A stretch of 64,000 nt of DNA from Acidovorax soli (GCF_014207955.1 NZ_JACHLK010000008.1:124001-188000), one strand, 5' to 3'. Shown: positions 12,585 to 22,777, counted from the stretch's first letter. Notes: generated from the letters alone by a model not told the origin. Numbers and translations are program-made.

Positions 12585-14177
12585 ATGACCCACGTTTCTT
12601 CCCCCCTGCCCACGCGGCGCTCCGACCTCCTCGACCGCCTTGCCGAACCCCGCCAGTACGATCTGGCCGTGATCGGAGGCGGTGCGACGGGCCTGGGCGT
12701 GGCGCTCGATGCGGCGGCCCGGGGCTTCAGCGTGGTGCTGGTCGATTCGCACGATTTCGCCAAGGGAACCTCCTCGCGTGCCACCAAACTGGTGCACGGG
12801 GGGGTGCGCTACCTGGCCCAGGGCAACATCGCGCTGGTGCGCGAGGCCCTGCACGAGCGCACCACGCTGCTCAACAACGCCCCCCACCTGGCCCAGCCCC
12901 TGGCCTTTGTGATGCCCTCCTACAAGGTCTGGGAGACGCCGTTCTACGGCATGGGCCTGAAGATGTACGACGCCCTGGCCGGCAAGGCGGGCCTGGGGGC
13001 CACCCAGTTCCTGGGCCGTGCCAAGACCCTGCAGTGCCTGCCCAATGCCCGCCAGGACGGGCTCAAGGGCGGCGTGAAATACTGGGACGGCCAGTTCGAC
13101 GACGCCCGCCTGGCCTTGGCGCTGGCCCGCACGGCCGCTGCCAGGGGCGCGCTGCTGGTCAACTACTGCCCCGCGACCTCGCTGGTCCATGAAAACGGCA
13201 AGGTGGCCGGCTTCGTCTGTGAAGACAGCGCCAGCGGCCGCCAGTTCACGGTGCGCGCCAAGGCCGTGGTCAATGCCACAGGCGTTTGGGTCGATGCCCT
13301 GCGCCAGATGGATGGCGAGGCCATCGGCCGCCCGGTCAAACCCATCGTGGCGCCCAGCCAGGGGGTGCACATCGTGGTGGACCGCGAATTCCTGCCCTCC
13401 GACCATGCCCTCATGGTGCCCAAGACGGCCGATGGCCGGGTGCTGTTTGCCGTGCCCTGGCTGGGCAAGCTGATCCTGGGGACCACGGACAGCCCGCGCC
13501 AGGACGTGGTGCGCGAGCCCCAGGCCTTCAAGGAAGAGGTGGCCTTCATCCTTGACGAGGCCGCCCGCTACCTCACCCGCGCGCCCAAGGCGGCGGACAT
13601 CCGCAGCATCTGGGTGGGCCTGCGCCCCCTGGTCAAGCCGCAGGACGACGATGGCGACAACACCAAGAAGATCAGCCGCGAGCACACCGTGCTGGCCAGC
13701 AAGAGCGGCCTGGTGACGGTGACTGGTGGCAAATGGACCACCTACCGGGCCATGGCCGAGGATGTGTTGCAAAAATGCTTCACCGTGGGCCTGCTGCCGG
13801 AAAAGGCCGCCGGAGTCACCAACCAGCTGCCCCTGGTGGGCACACCTGGCGAGCCCGTGCGCCACCGCATCAGCGACGCCCAGGGCCTGCACTCCTACGG
13901 GGCCGAGGCGGGCGCCGTGCAGGCGCTGCCAGGGGGCGGTGTGGAACTGGGAGGCGGCCTGAGCGAGGCCATGGTGCGTTTTGCCGCACGCCATGAATAC
14001 GCCTGCACGGTCGAAGATGTGCTGGCACGCCGCTCGCGCATGCTGTTCCTGGACGCCCGCCAGGCCATCGCCTGCGCTCCCCGGGTCGCTGCCCTCCTGC
14101 AGGAGGAACTGGGCACCGATCCGCAACTGGATGCATTTTTGTCACTCGCCGAGCAGTATCTGCACGCGCCGATGTGA
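12585..14177 (+). CDS. glpD: Aerobic glycerol-3-phosphate dehydrogenase
   Basis: FAD enzyme of the inner membrane face that oxidises glycerol-3-phosphate to dihydroxyacetone phosphate and passes electrons to quinone. The 530-residue protein has the FAD-binding motif VIGGGATGLGVALDAAARG near residue 26 and KGTSSRATKLVHGGVRYL, the family signature. The C-terminal domain ends with the expected helical region. It is a separate unit after the importer operon with its own promoter region, which holds the candidate GlpR site. Confidence 0.97.
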   Translation: MTHVSSPLPTRRSDLLDRLAEPRQYDLAVIGGGATGLGVALDAAARGFSVVLVDSHDFAKGTSSRATKLVHGGVRYLAQGNIALVREALHERTTLLNNAPHLAQPLAFVMPSYKVWETPFYGMGLKMYDALAGKAGLGATQFLGRAKTLQCLPNARQDGLKGGVKYWDGQFDDARLALALARTAAARGALLVNYCPATSLVHENGKVAGFVCEDSASGRQFTVRAKAVVNATGVWVDALRQMDGEAIGRPVKPIVAPSQGVHIVVDREFLPSDHALMVPKTADGRVLFAVPWLGKLILGTTDSPRQDVVREPQAFKEEVAFILDEAARYLTRAPKAADIRSIWVGLRPLVKPQDDDGDNTKKISREHTVLASKSGLVTVTGGKWTTYRAMAEDVLQKCFTVGLLPEKAAGVTNQLPLVGTPGEPVRHRISDAQGLHSYGAEAGAVQALPGGGVELGGGLSEAMVRFAARHEYACTVEDVLARRSRMLFLDARQAIACAPRVAALLQEELGTDPQLDAFLSLAEQYLHAPM

Positions 14178-14184
14178 TAGGCAC

Positions 14185-14213
14185 TTGACTTCGGGTTTCC
14201 CCTTTGCAATAAT
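14185..14213 (+). promoter_or_regulatory. Sigma-70 promoter for the spc ribosomal operon
   Basis: TTGACT (14185-14190) and AATAAT (14208-14213) are 17 bp apart, each one mismatch from consensus. This is immediately downstream of the glpD stop codon. It would give a leader of about 150 nt before rplN, long enough to hold regulatory structure, including the GAGAA/TTCTC stem near 14320-14331. Confidence 0.7.
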
Positions 14214-14371
14214 CGAGGGCTTCGCGTTTCCTGCGTGAAGTTTCTGCCCAGCGGGAAGTGCTGCAAATGGTTTGCGGTGCGGACGACGGGCCCAAGACTG
14301 ACTGGCTGATTGGCAGCCCTTGAGAAGTTCTCTGGGGCCCTGGTCTTCTGGTGCAAGTTGGGAATATTGAA

Positions 14372-14740
14372 ATGATCCAGACAGAATCTCGGTTAGAGGT
14401 TGCCGACAATACCGGCGCCAAGTCCGTCCTTTGCATCAAGGTGCTGGGTGGCTCGAAGCGTCGCTATGCAAGCGTTGGCGACATCATCAAAGTGAGCATC
14501 AAAGAAGCTGCTCCGCGCGGCCGCGTCAAAAAGGGCGAGGTCTACAGCGCAGTGGTGGTGCGTACGGCGAAGGGCATTCGCCGCGGCGACGGCTCGCTCG
14601 TCAAATTCGATGGCAACGCTGCAGTGTTGCTGAATGCAAAGTTGGAGCCTATCGGCACCCGCATCTTTGGACCCGTGACGCGTGAACTGCGTACCGAGAA
14701 GTTCATGAAGATCGTGTCCCTGGCTCCTGAAGTTCTCTAA
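14372..14740 (+). CDS. rplN: 50S ribosomal protein L14
   Basis: Large-subunit protein at the 30S-50S interface. The 122-residue product starts [19 protein letters not shown] and ends [14 protein letters not shown], full family length. ATG at 14372 matches the conserved N-terminus; a start seven codons upstream would add residues not seen in L14. It is the first gene of the spc operon here, and a promoter lies about 160 bp upstream. Confidence 0.98.
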   Translation: MIQTESRLEVADNTGAKSVLCIKVLGGSKRRYASVGDIIKVSIKEAAPRGRVKKGEVYSAVVVRTAKGIRRGDGSLVKFDGNAAVLLNAKLEPIGTRIFGPVTRELRTEKFMKIVSLAPEVL

Positions 14741-14749
14741 GGACTCGCC

Positions 14750-15070
14750 ATGAACAAGATTCGCAAGGGCGACGAAGTCATCGTGCTGACCGGGCGCGAC
14801 AAGGGCAAGCGCGGCACCGTTTCGCTGCGCAAGGATGACTCCCACCTCGTCATCGACGGCATCAACCTGGTCAAGAAGCACGCCAAGCCGAACCCCATGA
14901 AGGGTACGACGGGCGGCATCGTGGAAAAGGCCATGCCTATCCACCAGTCCAATGTTGCCATCTTCAATGCGGCCACCGGCAAGGCTGACCGCGTGGGCAT
15001 CAAGGTGCAGGCTGACGGCACGCGCGTTCGCGTGTTCAAGTCCAGCGGCGCCGAAATCAAGGCGGCCTAA
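14750..15070 (+). CDS. rplX: 50S ribosomal protein L24
   Basis: Assembly-initiator protein of the 50S subunit, 106 residues. It has the KOW motif [16 protein letters not shown] at the N-terminus and the conserved [10 protein letters not shown] segment. It starts 9 bp after rplN behind AAGGA. Length and sequence are ordinary for betaproteobacteria. Confidence 0.98.
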   Translation: MNKIRKGDEVIVLTGRDKGKRGTVSLRKDDSHLVIDGINLVKKHAKPNPMKGTTGGIVEKAMPIHQSNVAIFNAATGKADRVGIKVQADGTRVRVFKSSGAEIKAA

Positions 15071-15079
15071 GGGGTAAAC

Positions 15080-15619
15080 ATGGCACGACTCCAAGAAATC
15101 TACCGCGACAAGATCGCTCCCGAACTGACCAAGCAGTTCGGCTACACCTCGCCCATGCAGGTTCCCCGTCTGACCAAGATCACGCTCAACATGGGTGTGA
15201 GCGAAGCCGTGTCGGACAAGAAGGTGATGGACAACGCCGTGGCTGACCTGACCAAGATCGCTGGTCAGAAGCCCGTGGTGACCAAGGCCAAGAAGGCTAT
15301 CGCCGGTTTCAAGATCCGCGAAGGCCAGGCCATCGGTTGCATGGTCACGCTGCGCGGCGTGCAGATGTATGAGTTCCTGGACCGTTTCGTGACCGTGGCT
15401 CTGCCCCGCGTGCGTGACTTCCGTGGTATCTCTGGCCGCGCCTTCGACGGCCGTGGCAACTACAACATCGGTGTCAAGGAACAGATCATTTTCCCTGAGA
15501 TCGAGTACGACAAGGTCGACGCACTGCGCGGTCTCAACATCAGCATCACCACGACGGCCAAGTCCGATGAAGAAGCCAAGGCGCTTCTCGCCGGTTTCCG
15601 TTTCCCGTTCAAGAACTGA
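15080..15619 (+). CDS. rplE: 50S ribosomal protein L5
   Basis: 5S rRNA-binding protein of the central protuberance, 179 residues. Family blocks include [31 protein letters not shown] and [20 protein letters not shown]. It lies 9 bp after rplX, with AAGGGG as ribosome site. Confidence 0.98.
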   Translation: MARLQEIYRDKIAPELTKQFGYTSPMQVPRLTKITLNMGVSEAVSDKKVMDNAVADLTKIAGQKPVVTKAKKAIAGFKIREGQAIGCMVTLRGVQMYEFLDRFVTVALPRVRDFRGISGRAFDGRGNYNIGVKEQIIFPEIEYDKVDALRGLNISITTTAKSDEEAKALLAGFRFPFKN

Positions 15620-15627
15620 GGCAGGGT

Positions 15628-15933
15628 ATGGCTAAAGTAGCTTTGATCCAGCGCGAACTGAAGCGCGAAAAACTGGCCGCCAAGTACGCAACGAAGTATG
15701 CGGAACTGAAGGCGATCGCCGGTGACGCCAAGCGCAGCGACGAAGAGCGTGATGCAGCCCGCCTGGGTCTGCAGAAGCTCCCCCGCAACGCGAACCCCAC
15801 GCGCCAGCGCAACCGTTGCGAAATCACCGGTCGCCCACGCGGTACCTTCCGTCAATTCGGTCTGGCCCGCGCCAAGATCCGTGAACTGGCTTTTGCAGGC
15901 GACATCCCCGGTGTCACCAAGGCCAGCTGGTAA
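15628..15933 (+). CDS. rpsN: 30S ribosomal protein S14
   Basis: Small-subunit head protein, 101 residues, the long zinc-free form: the CxxC pairs of the short form are absent, and the C-terminus reads [18 protein letters not shown]. It starts 8 bp after rplE. Because this form does not depend on zinc, it contrasts with L36 in the same cluster, which keeps its zinc ligands. Confidence 0.98.
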   Translation: MAKVALIQRELKREKLAAKYATKYAELKAIAGDAKRSDEERDAARLGLQKLPRNANPTRQRNRCEITGRPRGTFRQFGLARAKIRELAFAGDIPGVTKASW

Positions 15934-15953
15934 GCAGGCAGGAGAATTACAAC

Positions 15954-16349
15954 ATGAGCATGAGTGATCCTATCGCTGACTTGCTGACCCGCATCCGCAA
16001 TGCACAGATGGTCTCCAAGGCCACGGTGCTGGTGCCTTCTTCCAAGGTGAAGGTTGCCATCGCCCAGGTGCTGAAGGACGAGGGTTATATCGACGGATTC
16101 CAGGTCAAGACCGAATCCGGTAAGTCCGAACTCGAAATCGCCCTGAAGTATTACGCTGGTCGTCCGGTGATCGAGCGCATCGAGCGCGTCAGCCGCCCCG
16201 GCCTGCGTGTGTACAAGGGCCATGATTCCATTCCACAAGTCATGAACGGTCTGGGTGTGGCAATCGTCACGACGCCCAAGGGCGTGATGACCGACCGCAA
16301 GGCGCGCGCAACCGGTGTCGGTGGCGAAGTGCTGTGCTACGTGGCCTAA
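15954..16349 (+). CDS. rpsH: 30S ribosomal protein S8
   Basis: 16S rRNA-binding protein, 131 residues, starting [18 protein letters not shown] and ending with the conserved region around GGEVLCYVA. In E. coli S8 represses the spc operon by binding the L5 mRNA; whether that applies here was not checked. A GCAGGAGA site precedes the ATG at 15954, favouring it over the ATG two codons later. Confidence 0.98.
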   Translation: MSMSDPIADLLTRIRNAQMVSKATVLVPSSKVKVAIAQVLKDEGYIDGFQVKTESGKSELEIALKYYAGRPVIERIERVSRPGLRVYKGHDSIPQVMNGLGVAIVTTPKGVMTDRKARATGVGGEVLCYVA

Positions 16350-16375
16350 CCCGCGGCATTGAGGAGAAAACTGAA

Positions 16376-16909
16376 ATGTCCCGAGTAGGAAAAATGCCCG
16401 TGACCATCCCCGCTGGCGTGGATGTGTCGATCAAAGATGACCAGATCTCCGTCAAGGGTTCTGGTGGTTCCCTGTCGCTGGCGCAGAACGTGCTGGTGAA
16501 GGTGTCGAACAAGGACGGCAAGCTCAGCTTCGAGCCCGTCAACGACTCCCGCGAAGCCAATGCCATGAGCGGCACGATCCGCCAACTCGTCAACAACATG
16601 GTTGTGGGCGTGAGCAAGGGCTTCGAGAAGAAGCTGACGCTGATCGGCGTGGGCTACAAGGCCGCCGCATCCGGCGCCAAGCTCAACCTGGCTGTCGGTT
16701 ATTCGCACCCCGTCAACATCGAGATGCCTGCTGGCATCACGGTGGCCACCCCCACGCCCACGGAAGTGGTGATCAAGGGTGCCGACCGCCAACGTGTTGG
16801 CCAAATTGCCGCTGAGATCCGTGCTGTTCGTCCACCCGAGCCCTACAAGGGCAAGGGCATCCGCTATGCGGACGAGAAGATCACGATCAAAGAGACCAAG
16901 AAGAAGTAA
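16376..16909 (+). CDS. rplF: 50S ribosomal protein L6
   Basis: 23S rRNA-binding protein near the sarcin-ricin loop, 177 residues with the two-fold L6 domain. It starts [17 protein letters not shown] and has the C-terminal motif [20 protein letters not shown] at 16376 follows GAGGAG and fits the conserved N-terminus; the frame is open further upstream but without L6 similarity. Confidence 0.98.
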   Translation: MSRVGKMPVTIPAGVDVSIKDDQISVKGSGGSLSLAQNVLVKVSNKDGKLSFEPVNDSREANAMSGTIRQLVNNMVVGVSKGFEKKLTLIGVGYKAAASGAKLNLAVGYSHPVNIEMPAGITVATPTPTEVVIKGADRQRVGQIAAEIRAVRPPEPYKGKGIRYADEKITIKETKKK

Positions 16910-16920
16910 GGAGCTGCAGC

Positions 16921-17286
16921 ATGTTGACCAAGAAAGAGCAGCGTCTTCGTCGTGCACGCCAGACCCGCATCCGCATTGCCCAGCAAGGCGTTGCCCGTCT
17001 GACCGTGAACCGTACGAACCTCCACATCTACGCCAGCGTCATCTCCGGCGACGGCAGCAAGGTGCTGGCAAGTGCCTCCACCGCAGAAGCCGACGTCCGC
17101 AAGGAACTCGGCGGCTCTGGCAAGGGTGGCAATGCCGCCGCTGCCACGGCCATCGGCAAGCGCATCGCTGAAAAGGCGAAGGCAGCCGGTGTCGAGAAGG
17201 TTGCGTTCGACCGCTCGGGCTTTGCCTACCACGGTCGCGTCAAGGCCCTGGCCGATGCAGCCCGCGAAGCGGGTCTGCAGTTCTAA
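16921..17286 (+). CDS. rplR: 50S ribosomal protein L18
   Basis: 5S rRNA-binding protein, 121 residues. Conserved parts include [17 protein letters not shown] near residue 27 and [24 protein letters not shown] at the C-terminus. AAGGAG precedes the ATG by 8 bases. Confidence 0.98.
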   Translation: MLTKKEQRLRRARQTRIRIAQQGVARLTVNRTNLHIYASVISGDGSKVLASASTAEADVRKELGGSGKGGNAAAATAIGKRIAEKAKAAGVEKVAFDRSGFAYHGRVKALADAAREAGLQF

Positions 17287-17303
17287 GCGGAACGGAATAC
17301 AAA

Positions 17304-17822
17304 ATGGCTAAATTTCAACCCAAGGTGCAAGACGAAGGTCGTGACGACGGTCTGCGCGAAAAAATGATCGCGGTCAACCGCGTGACCAAAGTCGTGAAGG
17401 GCGGCCGTATCCTCGGCTTCGCTGCACTGACTGTGGTCGGCGACGGTGATGGCCGCGTGGGCATGGGCAAGGGCAAGTCCAAGGAAGTGCCTGCTGCCGT
17501 GCAAAAGGCAATGGAAGAAGCCCGCCGCAACATGGTGAAGGTGTCGCTCAAGAACGGCACGATCCACCACAACGTGACGGGTCACCACGGCGCTGCCGTC
17601 GTGATGATGGCTCCCGCCCCCAAGGGTACCGGTATCATCGCCGGCGGCCCGATGCGCGCCGTCTTCGAAGTGCTGGGTGTGACCGACATCGTGGCCAAGA
17701 GCCATGGTTCGTCCAACCCCTACAACATGGTCCGCGCCACGTTCGACGCGCTGGTGAACTCCACCACGCCCGCACAAGTGGCAGCCAAGCGCGGCAAAAC
17801 GGTCGAAGACATCTTCGCCTGA
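17304..17822 (+). CDS. rpsE: 30S ribosomal protein S5
   Basis: Decoding-fidelity protein of the small subunit, 172 residues. It has the N-terminal double-stranded-RNA-binding-like domain ([19 protein letters not shown]) and the C-terminal S5 domain ending [13 protein letters not shown]. The [17 protein letters not shown] loop is intact. Confidence 0.98.
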   Translation: MAKFQPKVQDEGRDDGLREKMIAVNRVTKVVKGGRILGFAALTVVGDGDGRVGMGKGKSKEVPAAVQKAMEEARRNMVKVSLKNGTIHHNVTGHHGAAVVMMAPAPKGTGIIAGGPMRAVFEVLGVTDIVAKSHGSSNPYNMVRATFDALVNSTTPAQVAAKRGKTVEDIFA

Positions 17823-17833
17823 TTGGAGCTGTA

Positions 17834-18016
17834 ATGACTACGCAACAAACCGTCAAGATTCAACTGGTGCGCAGCCCTATCGGCACCAAGGAATCGCACC
17901 GCGCCACCGTCCGTGGCCTGGGTCTGCGCAAGCTGAACAGCGTCAGCGAGTTGAAGGACTCGCCCGAAGTGCGCGGCATGATTAACAAGATCAGCTACCT
18001 GGTCAAAATCGTCTGA
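17834..18016 (+). CDS. rpmD: 50S ribosomal protein L30
   Basis: A 60-residue large-subunit protein, starting [20 protein letters not shown] and containing [12 protein letters not shown]. It sits between rpsE and rplO as in other proteobacteria, 11 bp after rpsE, behind TTGGAG. Confidence 0.97.
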   Translation: MTTQQTVKIQLVRSPIGTKESHRATVRGLGLRKLNSVSELKDSPEVRGMINKISYLVKIV

Positions 18017-18026
18017 GAGATAGATC

Positions 18027-18458
18027 ATGGAACTCAATAGCATCAAGCCCGCAGACGGCGCCAAGCATGCCAAGCGCCGCGTAGGCCGTGGTATCGGCTC
18101 CGGCCTGGGCAAGACCGCTGGCCGTGGTCACAAGGGCCAGAAGTCCCGCTCGGGTGGCTACCACAAGGTGGGTTTCGAAGGCGGTCAAATGCCTCTGCAA
18201 CGCCGTCTGCCCAAGCGTGGCTTCAAGTCGCAGTCGCTCAAGTTCAACGCCGAAGTCACGCTGTCCGACCTGGACAAGCTGGGCCTGGCTGAAGTGGACA
18301 TGCTTGCTCTGAAGCAAGCCGGCCTGATCGGCGAGCTGGCCAAGGTGGTGAAGGTCATCAAGAGCGGTGCTCTGTCCAAGGCTGTCAAGCTGACGGGCGT
18401 GGGCGCTACTGCGGGTGCCAAGGCAGCTATCGAAGCTGCCGGCGGCAGCCTGGCCTGA
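18027..18458 (+). CDS. rplO: 50S ribosomal protein L15
   Basis: Late-assembly 50S protein, 143 residues. The Gly/Arg-rich N-terminus ([22 protein letters not shown]) threads into rRNA, and [18 protein letters not shown] follows. Family length is complete. It is followed after 24 bp by secY. Confidence 0.98.
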   Translation: MELNSIKPADGAKHAKRRVGRGIGSGLGKTAGRGHKGQKSRSGGYHKVGFEGGQMPLQRRLPKRGFKSQSLKFNAEVTLSDLDKLGLAEVDMLALKQAGLIGELAKVVKVIKSGALSKAVKLTGVGATAGAKAAIEAAGGSLA

Positions 18459-18482
18459 TTTTGGTTCTGAAAGAAGGTACCT

Positions 18483-19802
18483 GTGGCTACTAGCGCAGCT
18501 CAAATTGCAAAGACCGGCAAGTTCGGCGACCTGCGTCGCCGCCTGGTTTTTCTGTTGCTCGCGCTGGTCGTTTACCGCATCGGGGCGCATATCCCCGTGC
18601 CCGGCATCGACCCAGCCCAGTTGCAGCAGCTGTTCAGCGGCCAGCAAGGCGGCATCCTGAACCTGTTCAACATGTTCTCGGGTGGTGCGCTCTCGCGCTT
18701 CACCGTCTTTGCACTGGGGATCATGCCGTACATCTCGGCATCGATCATCATGCAGCTGATGACCTACGTGGTCCCGACATTTGAGCAGCTCAAGAAGGAA
18801 GGCGAAGCCGGCCGCCGGAAGATCACCCAGTACACGCGCTACGGCACGCTGGGCCTGGCCATCTTCCAGTCGCTCGGCATCGCCGTGGCACTGGAAAGCT
18901 CGGCCGGCCTGGTGCTCAGCCCCGGCATGGGTTTCCGCATCACGGCCATGGTCAGCCTCACGGCCGGCACCATGTTCCTGATGTGGCTCGGCGAGCAGAT
19001 CACTGAACGTGGTCTTGGCAACGGCATCTCGATCCTGATTTTTGCAGGTATCGCGGCCGGCCTGCCAAGCTCCATCGGTGGCCTGCTGGAGCTGGTGCGC
19101 ACGGGTGCGATGAGCATCCTCGCCGCCATCTTCATCGTGCTGGTGGTTGCTGCGGTGACCTACTTCGTGGTGTATGTGGAACGTGGCCAGCGCAAGATCC
19201 TCGTGAACTATGCGCGCCGGCAGGTGGGTAACAAGGTCTATGGTGGTCAATCGTCCCACCTGCCCTTGAAGCTGAACATGGCAGGTGTGATTCCTCCCAT
19301 CTTCGCTTCGTCCATCATCCTGCTGCCAGCCACCGTGGTGAACTGGTTCAGTGCCGGGGAGTCGATGCGCTGGTTGCGCGACATCTCTGCGGCCCTGACG
19401 CCTGGTCAGCCGGTGTATGTGATGTTCTATGCTGCTGCGATCATCTTCTTCTGCTTCTTCTACACGGCGCTGGTCTTCAACAGCCGTGAGACGGCAGACA
19501 ACCTGAAGAAGAGCGGTGCGTTCATTCCCGGGATCCGTCCTGGTGAACAGACGGCCCGCTATATCGACAAGATTCTTGTGCGACTGACACTGGCGGGGGC
19601 GATCTACATCACCTTCGTCTGCCTGCTGCCCGAGTTCTTGATCCTGAAGTACAACGTACCGTTTTACTTTGGTGGAACTTCGCTGTTGATCATTGTGGTG
19701 GTCACCATGGACTTCATGGCCCAGGTGCAGAACTACATGATGTCGCAACAGTACGAATCGCTGCTCAAGAAAGCCAACTTCAAGGGCAATCAGGGCGGTT
19801 GA
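18483..19802 (+). CDS. secY: Protein translocase subunit SecY
   Basis: Channel subunit of the SecYEG translocase, 439 residues with ten predicted membrane helices. Signatures include [15 protein letters not shown] and the cytosolic loop [19 protein letters not shown]. The start is GTG at 18483, preceded by AGAAGGT, giving [21 protein letters not shown]. The C-terminal tail is normal. It is the last large gene of the spc operon before rpmJ. Confidence 0.97.
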   Translation: MATSAAQIAKTGKFGDLRRRLVFLLLALVVYRIGAHIPVPGIDPAQLQQLFSGQQGGILNLFNMFSGGALSRFTVFALGIMPYISASIIMQLMTYVVPTFEQLKKEGEAGRRKITQYTRYGTLGLAIFQSLGIAVALESSAGLVLSPGMGFRITAMVSLTAGTMFLMWLGEQITERGLGNGISILIFAGIAAGLPSSIGGLLELVRTGAMSILAAIFIVLVVAAVTYFVVYVERGQRKILVNYARRQVGNKVYGGQSSHLPLKLNMAGVIPPIFASSIILLPATVVNWFSAGESMRWLRDISAALTPGQPVYVMFYAAAIIFFCFFYTALVFNSRETADNLKKSGAFIPGIRPGEQTARYIDKILVRLTLAGAIYITFVCLLPEFLILKYNVPFYFGGTSLLIIVVVTMDFMAQVQNYMMSQQYESLLKKANFKGNQGG

Positions 19803-19952
19803 TGGGTTCGACAGGGTCCGGGTGCACAATGCGCCTGGGCTCTGGAAGCAAGGTTTGAGTTGGTTGGCGCCCCACGATTTTGTAGCGGGCACAAAGATTG
19901 TGTTCCGTGCAAGACAGGCCGGGACGGATGGAAAAGTTTTAGGAGAATTGCA
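19803..19952. other. secY-rpmJ intergenic region without infA
   Basis: This 150-bp stretch carries no open frame resembling the 72-residue IF-1. In several beta- and gammaproteobacteria infA or rpmJ follow secY directly. No clear promoter or hairpin was seen, so it may be an untranslated spacer or leader for the alpha operon genes. Confidence 0.5.
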
Positions 19953-20066
19953 ATGAGAGTTTCGGCTTCGGTCAAAAAAATCTGCCGCAACTGCAAGATC
20001 ATCCGCCGCAAGGGTGTGGTGCGCGTGATCTGCACGGATCTGCGTCACAAGCAGCGCCAGGGTTGA
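19953..20066 (+). CDS. rpmJ: 50S ribosomal protein L36 (zinc-binding form)
   Basis: A 37-residue protein, [20 protein letters not shown] through HKQRQG. Cys11, Cys14, Cys27 and the following His form the zinc ribbon, so this is the C+ form. It begins at ATG 19953 after AGGAGAATTG and lies 23 bp before rpsM. It is short enough to be missed by automated gene finding. Confidence 0.97.
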   Translation: MRVSASVKKICRNCKIIRRKGVVRVICTDLRHKQRQG

Positions 20067-20089
20067 TTGGAAAGTATTAGAGGACGCAT

Positions 20090-20455
20090 ATGGCACGTAT
20101 CGCTGGCATCAACATTCCGCCCCACAAGCATGCGGAAATCGGTTTGACCTCCATTTATGGGATCGGTCGCACACGCGCTCGCAAGATTTGCGAAGCCACC
20201 GGCATCGCTTACTCCAAGAAGATCAAGGATCTGACGGACAGCGACCTGGAAAAGATTCGCGAGCAGATCGAGCAATTCACCATCGAAGGTGACCTGCGCC
20301 GCGAAACCACCATGAACATCAAGCGCTTGATGGACATTGGCTGCTACCGTGGTTTCCGCCATCGTCGTGGTCTGCCGATGCGTGGTCAGCGTACCCGTAC
20401 CAATGCACGCACCCGCAAGGGCCCGCGCAAGGGTGCTGCTGCACTGAAGAAATAA
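20090..20455 (+). CDS. rpsM: 30S ribosomal protein S13
   Basis: Head protein of the 30S subunit contacting the A/P-site tRNAs, 121 residues. It starts [20 protein letters not shown] and ends in the basic tail [15 protein letters not shown]. It is the first gene of the alpha-operon block (rpsM-rpsK-rpsD-rpoA-rplQ). Confidence 0.98.
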   Translation: MARIAGINIPPHKHAEIGLTSIYGIGRTRARKICEATGIAYSKKIKDLTDSDLEKIREQIEQFTIEGDLRRETTMNIKRLMDIGCYRGFRHRRGLPMRGQRTRTNARTRKGPRKGAAALKK

Positions 20456-20473
20456 AGAGATTGAAAGATCAAT

Positions 20474-20878
20474 ATGGCCAAGTCTCCAGCCAATAACGCA
20501 GCACAGCGCGTTCGCAAGAAGGTTCGCAAGAACGTGTCGGACGGCATTGCCCACGTGCATGCTTCGTTCAACAACACGATCATCACGATCACGGACCGCC
20601 AGGGCAATGCCCTGTCGTGGGCCTCGTCGGGTGGCCAAGGCTTCAAGGGCTCGCGCAAGTCCACGCCTTTCGCAGCCCAGGTGGCTTCGGAAGTGGCTGG
20701 CCGCGCCGCCATCGACCAAGGCATCAAGAACCTGGACGTCGAGATCAAGGGCCCAGGTCCTGGTCGCGAATCCTCGGTGCGTGCACTGGGTGCCCTGGGC
20801 ATCCGCATCACGTCGATCTCCGACGTGACGCCCGTCCCGCACAACGGCTGCCGCCCTCAAAAGCGCCGTCGTATCTAA
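20474..20878 (+). CDS. rpsK: 30S ribosomal protein S11
   Basis: Platform protein of the 30S subunit, 134 residues. It contains [19 protein letters not shown] and the C-terminal block [16 protein letters not shown]. It starts 18 bp after rpsM. Confidence 0.98.
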   Translation: MAKSPANNAAQRVRKKVRKNVSDGIAHVHASFNNTIITITDRQGNALSWASSGGQGFKGSRKSTPFAAQVASEVAGRAAIDQGIKNLDVEIKGPGPGRESSVRALGALGIRITSISDVTPVPHNGCRPQKRRRI

Positions 20879-20894
20879 TTTTCACAAGCCCACC

Positions 20895-20927
20895 GCCGCC
20901 TGCGTACGCGAGAGCGACACAGGCGGC
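20895..20927 (+). other. Stem-loop in the rpsD leader
   Basis: GCCGCCTG (20895-20902) and CAGGCGGC (20920-20927) form a perfect 8-bp stem between rpsK and rpsD. It could be an S4 autoregulatory site or a partial terminator; there is no T-run, so a simple terminator is unlikely. Function is inferred from position only. Confidence 0.4.
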
Positions 20928-20968
20928 TCCCGCACTGGTTTGCGGTAGATGACATAAAGGAAGTTCAA

Positions 20969-21592
20969 GTGGCACGTTACCTCGGCCCCAAGGCCAAACT
21001 CTCCCGCCGTGAAGGCACCGACCTGTTCCTCAAGAGCGCCCGTCGCTCCATTGCGGACAAGTGCAAGTTCGACTCCAAGCCCGGTCAGCACGGCCGCACC
21101 TCCGGTGCCCGTACCTCCGACTACGGCCTGCAGTTGCGCGAAAAGCAGAAGGTCAAGCGCATGTACGGCATCCTGGAAAAGCAGTTCCGCCGCTACTTCG
21201 AAGCCGCTGACGGCCGCAAGGGCAACACTGGCGCCAACCTGCTGTTCCTGCTGGAATCGCGCCTGGACAACGTCGTGTACCGCATGGGCTTCGGCTCCAC
21301 GCGTGCAGAAGCCCGCCAGCTGGTGTCGCACCGCGCCATCACCGTGAACGGCCAATCGGTCAACATCCCCTCGTACCTGGTCAAGGTCGGCGATGTCGTG
21401 GCCGTGCGCGAAAAGTCCAAGAAGCAGAACCGCATCGTCGAAGCCCTGCAACTGGCAGCCCAAGTCGGCATGCCTGCCTGGGTGGACGTCAATGCCGACA
21501 AGGCAGAAGGCGTGTTCAAGAAGGTGCCTGACCGCGACGAGTTCGGTGCCGACATCAACGAATCGCTGATCGTTGAGTTGTACTCGCGCTAA
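20969..21592 (+). CDS. rpsD: 30S ribosomal protein S4
   Basis: Primary 16S rRNA-binding protein and, in E. coli, repressor of the alpha operon. The 207-residue product starts at GTG ([20 protein letters not shown]) behind AAAGGAAG. The S4 RNA-binding domain is [20 protein letters not shown] and the following [10 protein letters not shown]. The 90-bp gap to rpsK is unusually wide for this cluster and holds a stem-loop. Confidence 0.98.
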   Translation: MARYLGPKAKLSRREGTDLFLKSARRSIADKCKFDSKPGQHGRTSGARTSDYGLQLREKQKVKRMYGILEKQFRRYFEAADGRKGNTGANLLFLLESRLDNVVYRMGFGSTRAEARQLVSHRAITVNGQSVNIPSYLVKVGDVVAVREKSKKQNRIVEALQLAAQVGMPAWVDVNADKAEGVFKKVPDRDEFGADINESLIVELYSR

Positions 21593-21631
21593 TCGCTAGT
21601 TCGAATCACATTTCGAAAAAACCGTACCTGA

Positions 21632-21651
21632 ACCGCGAGGCATCGCGGTTT
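21632..21651 (+). other. Hairpin between rpsD and rpoA
   Basis: AACCGCGA and TCGCGGTT form a perfect 8-bp stem with GGCA loop, 57 bp before rpoA. A second repeat, TTCGAATCACATTTCGAA, lies just upstream. Position suggests RNA processing or attenuation between ribosomal and RNA-polymerase genes, as in other alpha operons; this is inference. Confidence 0.4.
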
Positions 21652-21708
21652 AGGCGCTTCACCAGCCTTACCGGTGTAACGAGCTGGGGGTATTGAGAGG
21701 AAGTCTGA

Positions 21709-22701
21709 ATGCAAACCAATTTGCTGAAACCCAAGGCGATCAATGTCGAGCAGCTTGGCCACAACCGTGCCAAGGTCGCGCTGGAGCCGTTCGAGCGTGG
21801 TTACGGCCACACGCTGGGCAACGCCATTCGGCGCGTCCTGCTCTCGTCCATGGTGGGTTACGCAGCGACGGAAGTCACCATTGCAGGCGTTCTGCACGAG
21901 TACTCGTCCATCGACGGTGTCCAGGAAGATGTGGTCAACATTCTTCTGAACCTCAAGGGCGTGGTGTTCAAGCTGCACAACCGTGACGAAGTCACGCTGA
22001 GCCTGCGCAAGGATGGTGAAGGCGTGGTGACCGCGCGCGACATCCAGACGCCCCACGACGTCGAGATCGTCAACCCCGACCACGTGATCGCCACGCTGTC
22101 GCAAGGCGGCAAGCTGGACATGCAGATCAAGGTGGAAAAGGGCCGTGGCTACGTGCCGGGCAACCTGCGCCGCTATGCCGACGAATCGACCAAGTCGATC
22201 GGCCGCATCGTGCTGGACGCATCGTTCTCCCCCGTGAAGCGCGTGAGCTACACCGTGGAAAGCGCCCGTGTGGAACAGCGCACCGACCTGGACAAGCTGG
22301 TCGTCGAGATCGAGACCAATGGCGCCATCACGGCCGAAGACGCCGTGCGCGCATCGGCCAAGATCCTGGTGGAGCAGCTGGCCGTGTTCGCACAGCTGGA
22401 AGGTGGCGAGCTGGCTGCGTTCGACGCACCCGCAGGCCCACGCGGCAATGCCACGTTCGATCCTATCCTGCTGCGCCCAGTGGACGAGCTGGAACTGACC
22501 GTGCGCTCCGCCAACTGCCTGAAGGCCGAGAACATCTACTACATCGGTGACCTGATCCAGCGCACCGAGAACGAGCTGCTCAAGACGCCTAACCTGGGCC
22601 GCAAGTCGCTCAACGAAATCAAGGAAGTGCTCGCCTCGCGTGGCCTCACGCTGGGCATGAAGCTCGAGAACTGGCCACCAGCAGGCCTGGACAAGCGTTA
22701 A
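21709..22701 (+). CDS. rpoA: RNA polymerase alpha subunit
   Basis: Scaffold subunit of RNA polymerase, 330 residues. The N-terminal dimerisation domain includes [20 protein letters not shown]. The C-terminal domain that contacts UP elements and activators has [21 protein letters not shown]. Length is normal. It is preceded by a 116-bp spacer with hairpins and followed by an rplQ leader. Confidence 0.98.
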   Translation: MQTNLLKPKAINVEQLGHNRAKVALEPFERGYGHTLGNAIRRVLLSSMVGYAATEVTIAGVLHEYSSIDGVQEDVVNILLNLKGVVFKLHNRDEVTLSLRKDGEGVVTARDIQTPHDVEIVNPDHVIATLSQGGKLDMQIKVEKGRGYVPGNLRRYADESTKSIGRIVLDASFSPVKRVSYTVESARVEQRTDLDKLVVEIETNGAITAEDAVRASAKILVEQLAVFAQLEGGELAAFDAPAGPRGNATFDPILLRPVDELELTVRSANCLKAENIYYIGDLIQRTENELLKTPNLGRKSLNEIKEVLASRGLTLGMKLENWPPAGLDKR

Positions 22702-22715
22702 ACAAACGTTATAAT
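22688..22715 (+). promoter_or_regulatory. Possible internal promoter for rplQ
   Basis: TGGACA (22688-22693) and a perfect TATAAT (22710-22715), 16 bp apart, overlap the end of rpoA. Transcription would begin around 22722, just at the start of the hairpin-rich rplQ leader. This would allow rplQ and tRNA-fMet to be expressed apart from the rest of the operon. Confidence 0.5.
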
Positions 22716-22721
22716 CCCGAG

Positions 22722-22777
22722 TTCCCCGGAAAACGGGGAGCCCGGTTTTGGGTCCCCCGCGAGGGGGACTTTTCGTT
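22722..22777 (+). terminator. Attenuator-like hairpin set in the rplQ leader
   Basis: A first stem TTCCCCG/CGGGGAG (loop GAAAA, 22722-22740) is followed by a terminator-type stem GTCCCCC/GGGGGAC (loop GCGA, 22752-22769) and TTTTCGTT. The 3' arm of the first stem (CGGGGA) can instead pair with TCCCCCG of the terminator's 5' arm, giving an alternative structure helped by CCC/GGG pairing. The arrangement looks like an attenuator, though it may simply be a partial terminator. Confidence 0.5.
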
